Shown here piece by piece: positions 12,801 to 17,155 of a stretch of DNA of 17,155 nt. The position numbers and the translations under genes are program-made. Position 1 is the first letter of the stretch. Every line of letters begins with the position of its first letter. Location of the stretch: the NCBI GenBank assembly GCA_902493755.1, contig CABURF010000003.1:1-17155 (forward strand), in the 5' to 3' direction. The DNA comes from an uncultured Coriobacteriia bacterium (lineage in GTDB: Bacteria > Actinomycetota > Coriobacteriia > Coriobacteriales > QAMH01). The notes under the pieces were generated by a model. That model did no database searches and was not told where the DNA came from. It was given only the letters and a program-made list of their open reading frames with translations.

Positions 12801-14352
12801 TTGTCACACGCTTGCCGATGGTCTTGCTTAGCACGAGAAGTGCACCCACCACGAGCACGATACCGACGGCAAGACAAATGATCCAATTCTGCACGAAGCC
12901 GGCAATGACAAAGCAGACAAACGAGATGGTCGCCACCGTGAGCACGTAAGGCAGCTGGGTTTGGACGTGCACGATATGGTTCACGTTGGCACCGGCGGAC
13001 GCCATGATGGTGGTGTCGGAAATGGGCGAGCAGTGATCGCCGCAGACCGCACCGGCGAGACACGCCGAGATGCCGATGGTAAGCAACTCGGGTTGACCGG
13101 TGAAGATGGGCAGCACGATCGGGATGAGGATGCCGAAGGTGCCCCAGCTCGTGCCCGTGGCAAACGCAAGGCCAAGGGCGACGAGGAAGATGATCGCGGG
13201 AAGCATGCTATACAGCCCGGCAGCGGCACCTTCCATGAGCCCGGCGACAAAGACATCGGCGCCGAGCGCAGAAGTCGCGAGCTTGAGGGTGAGCGCGAAG
13301 GTGAGGATGAGCAGCGCGGGCACCATCGCCTTGAAGCCGTCGACAATGCAGACAGCCGCATCACCAAAGCTGATAACGCGACGACATAGCAAGTAGATGA
13401 AGGGGAAAACAAGCGCGATGATGGAGCCCCAGGGCAGACCAACCGACGCATCGGTATTGCCAAATGCCAAGGCCAGGTCACCAAAGCCCTCGGCCTCGGG
13501 ATCCCAGAAACCACCCACGAACATCATGCCGATTATGCAGCATACGATGAGGACGATGATGGGGATGAGCATATCGACGAGCTTGGCGCGAGGGTTGTCG
13601 AGCTTTTCCTCGTTGCCGAGCGATCCCAGCATGCCATCGCGATACGCCTCGATCTCGGCACGCGCCATGGGGCCGTAGTCGAAGCCCATGACAACGATCA
13701 CGATGACGAAGACGATGGTGAGCAGCGAGTAGAAGTTGTAGGGAATCGCCTGGATGAAGAGCTGGATGCCCGTAATACCCGAATTCAAATCGGCTGCCGT
13801 GGCGGAAACCGCGGCTGCCCAGGACGAGATGGGTGCAATCATGCAGATGGGTGCCGCTGTCGCATCAATGATGTAGGACAGCTTGGCACGCGAGATCTTC
13901 TGCTCGTCGGTCACGGGACGCATGACCGCGCCGACCGTGAGGCAGTTGAAGTAATCGTCGATGAAGATGAGCACGCCGAGAGCAAAGGTGGCGAGCTGCG
14001 CACCGATACGTGTCTTGATGTGTTTGGCTGCCCAGGCACCGAATGCCGCCGATCCACCCGCCTTGTTGACGAGCGCGACCATGATGCCAAGCATCACGAG
14101 AAAGACGAAGATACCCGCGTTCCATGGGTCGCTGATAGCGTTAAGGAAGCCGACCGCCATGGCGTCTTCCCCCTCGCCAACCTCACCGACGATGATGTAG
14201 TTGACGGTGTTGATCGGGTCGAATCCAGCGAGCAAAAGCGCGCCCACGACGATACCGACGAACAACGACGTGTAGGTTTCCTTTGTGATGAGCGCCAGGA
14301 CAATGGCGACGATGGGCGGCACGAGCGCCCAGAAGGTTCCGACAAACTCCAT
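12796..14352 (-). CDS. nhaC: NhaC-family Na+/H+ antiporter-like transporter
   Basis: A 518-residue polytopic membrane protein with about 11-12 hydrophobic segments, the usual NhaC length. Family motifs: 'IFIDDYFN' (129-136), 'MIAPISSWAAA' (171-181), 'FATGTSWGTFGILIP' (397-411) and 'GDHCSPISDTTIMASAG' (438-454). The ATG is preceded by GGGGAG at good spacing, and a consensus TATAAT lies 38 bp upstream, so this is the first gene of the unit. The NhaC family exchanges Na+ for H+, and some members exchange organic substrates. An nhaC gene accompanies the tyrosine decarboxylase genes of lactic acid bacteria. Here it may supply substrate, export a product, or restore ion balance for the downstream decarboxylase-like enzyme. 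This is inferred from position only. Confidence 0.9.
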   Translation of the reverse strand: MEFVGTFWALVPPIVAIVLALITKETYTSLFVGIVVGALLLAGFDPINTVNYIIVGEVGEGEDAMAVGFLNAISDPWNAGIFVFLVMLGIMVALVNKAGGSAAFGAWAAKHIKTRIGAQLATFALGVLIFIDDYFNCLTVGAVMRPVTDEQKISRAKLSYIIDATAAPICMIAPISSWAAAVSATAADLNSGITGIQLFIQAIPYNFYSLLTIVFVIVIVVMGFDYGPMARAEIEAYRDGMLGSLGNEEKLDNPRAKLVDMLIPIIVLIVCCIIGMMFVGGFWDPEAEGFGDLALAFGNTDASVGLPWGSIIALVFPFIYLLCRRVISFGDAAVCIVDGFKAMVPALLILTFALTLKLATSALGADVFVAGLMEGAAAGLYSMLPAIIFLVALGLAFATGTSWGTFGILIPIVLPIFTGQPELLTIGISACLAGAVCGDHCSPISDTTIMASAGANVNHIVHVQTQLPYVLTVATISFVCFVIAGFVQNWIICLAVGIVLVVGALLVLSKTIGKRVTK

Positions 14353-14390
14353 GTTCTCCCCAATGCATGCCGGTTGCGATATTCCTGCAC

Positions 14391-14396
14391 ATTATA
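14391..14396 (-). promoter_or_regulatory. -10 element of the four-gene unit
   Basis: A perfect TATAAT on the minus strand, 38 bp before the antiporter ATG, gives a leader of about 30 nt. The -35 position holds nothing close to TTGACA (CTGTAC-like at best), so the promoter may need an activator. Confidence 0.6.
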
Positions 14397-14436
14397 GGCA
14401 TCTTCACAGTATGTACAGCCTATTTGTCGATTCGAG

Positions 14437-14461
14437 CGCCCTAAACGGGGCGAACAGGGCG
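14437..14461. other. Inverted repeat between terminator and promoter
   Basis: CGCCCT (14437-14442) and AGGGCG (14456-14461) are inverted. An alternative shorter stem (GGGCG with CGCCC, loop TAAACG-type) overlaps it. It lies about 40 bp upstream of the TATAAT of the antiporter promoter, where an activator could bind. A chance occurrence in GC-rich DNA is possible. Confidence 0.3.
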
Positions 14462-14497
14462 TTAAGCCACGCGGAAGTTAGCTTGCCGTCCATACAG

Positions 14498-14527
14498 AGG
14501 ATGCGGCCCCAACCGGAGCCGCATCCT
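14498..14527 (-). terminator. Terminator-like hairpin after the large surface-protein gene
   Basis: On the minus strand AGGATGCGGCTCC pairs with GGGGCCGCATCCT around a GGTT loop (13 bp with one wobble), 31 nt after the stop at 14558. There is no clear U-tract, so it may work with Rho or only protect the mRNA 3' end. Confidence 0.65.
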
Positions 14528-14557
14528 TCGTGGTAGATATGTCGCGCTGTCGTTGGC

Positions 14558-17146
14558 TTAGGCCTCCTGCGAACGACGGGCGTCGCTGCGCTGCGCCAGG
14601 CGCTGGCCCATCACCTCCGCCTCGACCTCGTCAACAGTCTGGATGTCCTTACGACGATTGACGACAACTCCAATGCCATAGAAAGCGGTGACGATGACAC
14701 CGATGAGCATCAGCCAGTGCACCCAGCACTGCGGGGCAAGCTCGAAGGACGCGAGGGGATTACCCTCGTCATCAATGGTCTCCTCGCCGGGGAAGGCAGC
14801 CAGCGGATTGGCGTCGTCGGCAATGGTCTCGGCCGCAGGAGCGGCTGCTGCGGGCGCGGCGGCGGGGGCGGCAGCAAGCGGCGTCGCGTCATCGGGAATC
14901 ACGGTCGCGGCGGGAGCCGTGGGCGTGGTTGCGATGCCCGTACCGGCACCAGCACCCGTACCGGCATCGGTACCCGTACCGGTGTCGTCACCGCCAGGAG
15001 TGGGCGTTGGGGCAGGATCCGGAGTCGGGGTTGGGTCGACAGGAGTCGGATCATCGGGGGTTGGGGTCGGGTCAACCGGCATGGGGTCGACGGGGCTTGG
15101 GTCGACGGGGGTCGGGTCAACCGGCGTCGGGTCTACCGGATCGACGGGAGTGGGATCCTCGGGGTCCACGGGGACGGGAGGCTGCGGCTTGGCCGTGGCG
15201 GTATACGTAGCCCTGTAGGCGATGACGGAGTTTGTCCTCGTCACATTCTCCCATCCGCTAAAGCTGTAGGTGTAATCGGCGTCTTCCGCCTTGACGGGAG
15301 CCTCGCCGGCAAAGCTGGGCTCGATGGTGCCTTGGATATAGCGCATGGTGGAGAGCACGGTCGTGCCATCCTCGTCATACCAGGTGATGGTCGTGGCGGG
15401 AAGGATGTCGATGATCCTCGTCTCGATGTGCGTGGGGTCATTGGCGCAGACGCGCTGCTCTAGACCCGCGACGTCAATCGTCGCCGGGGTCACGACGGTC
15501 CACTCGCCATAGGCATGGCCGAACGCAGGGATGACCTCGGTGTAAGTGGCATCACAGCCATCACGCTTGCAGGTGAAGGTCATGGTGCCCTCAACGGTAC
15601 AGGTGGCGAGAGTGGTGACGGCTCCCCCATCCCAATCATGACCGAGAGCGGGGATTTCCTGCTGCTCAATAAAAACCTCTCCACAGCTTATGCAATAGCT
15701 CTTATCGGTTAAACCAACTTCGGTGCAGGTGGGCGCATATCCCGCTAAGCCAAAGACCTTGTGGGCGTTTTCGTCAAGAGGGAGCTCCTCGTACTCACGA
15801 TGATCGCAGCGTGTGCATTCCTTGATGATATATCCGTGGTCAGAGCAGGATGAGGGAAATTCTCCCGTAACCACAAGGTCATGCCCAAGAGCATCGACGT
15901 CCTTCTGGGCAACAAGAACCTCGTTGCAAACTGAGCAGTGCTTGCCCTCGGTCAGGCCGGACGTGGTGCAGTTGGGGGCAACAGCTGCGTCGATGACCTC
16001 GGTGTGGCCCTTGGCGTCGACTGCGCGATCCTCGCTGGCGTTGCAGCCAGCGCGCTGGCAATCGTGCTTCTCCTCGCCCTTTTCGGTGCAGGTGGGTTCC
16101 TTGCTGACGGTCCACTCGTCCCAATCATGGCCGAGGGCGGGAACGACCTTAAGACCTGTTTTGTAATCGCATCGCAAGCAATGAGTGCCTGCGCTCAAAC
16201 CAGGGTTGGTGCAGGTAGGTGAGATGGCAAGGTCTTGTACCATGTCGTGGTTGAGGGAGGGAAGAAGCGACGGAGCGACGGTGACTTTGCCGCAGACCGA
16301 GCAGTGCTTTCCCTCAGTCTGTCCAGTCCCGGTGCAAGTAGGAGCAACGGCTGCGTCGATGACCTCGGTGTGGCCAGTAGCGGGAATGATCTCAACGGTC
16401 GTTCTGTCGCAAGTGGTGCACTTCTTGCCAGCGGTGTGGCCGTCTTGGGTGCAGGTGGGAGCCTGATATTCAACATCAACCCAGTTATGCTCGACGGTGA
16501 TAGTAATGATTGCTGAATGCCGTTTAGTTAACCCTAGGTTTCCATTTATTTCATGGACAACAGTTGCTGTGTCCACGTTTTTTGCAACAACATTAGCTGT
16601 CGACTTCTGAACATTTGTAGTGCCTGATGTAACTACAACATTCGCTGGATCAGTGGACTCCCATGTGGTATATGTGCCCACAACATTATGATAAATAAAC
16701 TTGGACAAATCGGTTTCACATATTAGTACGCTTGTCTCTCCGCACCTAACGGTTTGGTTCCAGCGTATAGTCACATTGGGTTCAGGTTCCTTGCTATCAA
16801 ACAGCCCCATCGGCGCAAGCACGTTCGCCTCGTGCACGATCGTCTCTTCGGCAACCATGAGTACGGAGGCATTGCTCTGCGGCTCGGCGATGACGGGCTC
16901 TTCTTCGGCAACGGGAGTTTCGACAGGCTCCTCATCAGCGGGCTCTGCCTCATCCTCGACAACGGCGGGCGTTTCCTCGGCAGGCGTCTCCGGTGCGGGC
17001 GTTTCCTCCTCGGGAGCATCCCCGGCGGTGTTCTCTACCGCCTGCTCAGGCTCATCAGCCCATGCGTAGCTCGCGAAGAGCGAGACGTTGGTCATCGTAA
17101 GCGCAAGTGCCACGGACATAAATGCCGCGATCACTTTTGCGATCAT
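14558..17146 (-). CDS. Large membrane-anchored surface protein with Cys-x2-Cys repeats
   Basis: An 862-residue secreted protein. Signal peptide 1-30 ends in SYAWA, followed by an acidic Pro/Glu-rich stretch (31-100) and a beta-rich domain (about 120-222). Eight units of 'PTCTExGxxxGxxCxxCG......PALGHxW' (about 230-545) follow, each with four cysteines or nearly so. Next is a Listeria-Bacteroides/InlB-B-type repeat ('ITWYDEDG...YSFSGWENV', about 586-650), then a long (D/T)PVDP linker and an Ala/Gly-rich linker. Three 'DDxxPLA' motifs precede a transmembrane segment beginning CWVHWLML (807-829), and a charged cytoplasmic tail of about 33 residues ends it. There is no LPXTG. The ATG at 17146 has GAGGAG only 1 nt away, which is too close, and the upstream in-frame codons to the window edge are open (KRS). 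The true start may lie outside the window. Confidence 0.85.
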   Translation of the reverse strand: MIAKVIAAFMSVALALTMTNVSLFASYAWADEPEQAVENTAGDAPEEETPAPETPAEETPAVVEDEAEPADEEPVETPVAEEEPVIAEPQSNASVLMVAEETIVHEANVLAPMGLFDSKEPEPNVTIRWNQTVRCGETSVLICETDLSKFIYHNVVGTYTTWESTDPANVVVTSGTTNVQKSTANVVAKNVDTATVVHEINGNLGLTKRHSAIITITVEHNWVDVEYQAPTCTQDGHTAGKKCTTCDRTTVEIIPATGHTEVIDAAVAPTCTGTGQTEGKHCSVCGKVTVAPSLLPSLNHDMVQDLAISPTCTNPGLSAGTHCLRCDYKTGLKVVPALGHDWDEWTVSKEPTCTEKGEEKHDCQRAGCNASEDRAVDAKGHTEVIDAAVAPNCTTSGLTEGKHCSVCNEVLVAQKDVDALGHDLVVTGEFPSSCSDHGYIIKECTRCDHREYEELPLDENAHKVFGLAGYAPTCTEVGLTDKSYCISCGEVFIEQQEIPALGHDWDGGAVTTLATCTVEGTMTFTCKRDGCDATYTEVIPAFGHAYGEWTVVTPATIDVAGLEQRVCANDPTHIETRIIDILPATTITWYDEDGTTVLSTMRYIQGTIEPSFAGEAPVKAEDADYTYSFSGWENVTRTNSVIAYRATYTATAKPQPPVPVDPEDPTPVDPVDPTPVDPTPVDPSPVDPMPVDPTPTPDDPTPVDPTPTPDPAPTPTPGGDDTGTGTDAGTGAGAGTGIATTPTAPAATVIPDDATPLAAAPAAAPAAAAPAAETIADDANPLAAFPGEETIDDEGNPLASFELAPQCWVHWLMLIGVIVTAFYGIGVVVNRRKDIQTVDEVEAEVMGQRLAQRSDARRSQEA

Positions 17147-17155
17147 GCTCCTCTT

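Noticed and set aside
14929..15218. Open plus-strand frames over the linker of the large surface protein.
   Set aside because: They are low-complexity shadows of the (D/T)PVDP-encoding repeats on the minus strand.

Overview
The window looks like a piece of a Coriobacteriia chromosome (an intestinal actinobacterium of the Collinsella/Olsenella/Slackia type). This is inferred from the high G+C of most genes, BspA-type leucine-rich-repeat surface proteins ending in three 'LYNPNSGEHFYT' modules, a surface-protein tail with repeated acidic 'DDxxPLA' motifs before a 'CWVHW' membrane segment, and decayed Rpn-type nuclease sequence. No rRNA gene or other taxonomic marker is present, so the genus is not fixed.

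Layout. (1) 1-5540, minus strand: a surface/secreted-protein region with the N-terminus of a secreted protein (cut by the window edge), a doubtful small ORF, two BspA-like LRR proteins and a 68-residue Cys/His protein. (2) 5541-8803: an accessory stretch with a frameshifted Rpn-family nuclease remnant, a DinD-like protein and a DUF4143-type ATPase, separated by copies of a dispersed 50-bp element. The ATPase is preceded by a 44-bp near-perfect palindrome. (3) 8804-9642, plus strand: a two-gene toxin-antitoxin operon pairing a RelB/DinJ-like antitoxin with a PIN-domain toxin. (4) 9650-14352, minus strand: a four-gene unit transcribed as NhaC-type antiporter, DltA-like adenylation enzyme, fold-type III PLP decarboxylase-like enzyme, acyl carrier protein. 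(5) 14558-17146, minus strand: a large Cys-repeat surface protein with a C-terminal membrane anchor.

The most interesting part is region 4. Its enzymes suggest that an amino acid is activated, loaded on the carrier and decarboxylated while tethered (the logic known for BtrI/BtrK in butirosin biosynthesis), beside a transporter of a family often found next to decarboxylases. No DltB or DltD is present, so this is not an ordinary D-alanylation operon. Three of the four genes end with a TGA at the same offset inside a 33-bp palindrome, and a fourth palindrome copy lies between two of the genes. That repeated junction is unlikely to be chance. It suggests either a mobile palindrome that favours stop codons or a shared mRNA 3'-end hairpin that sets the ratio of the products.

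Functions are read from motifs and remembered family features only. No database search was possible.
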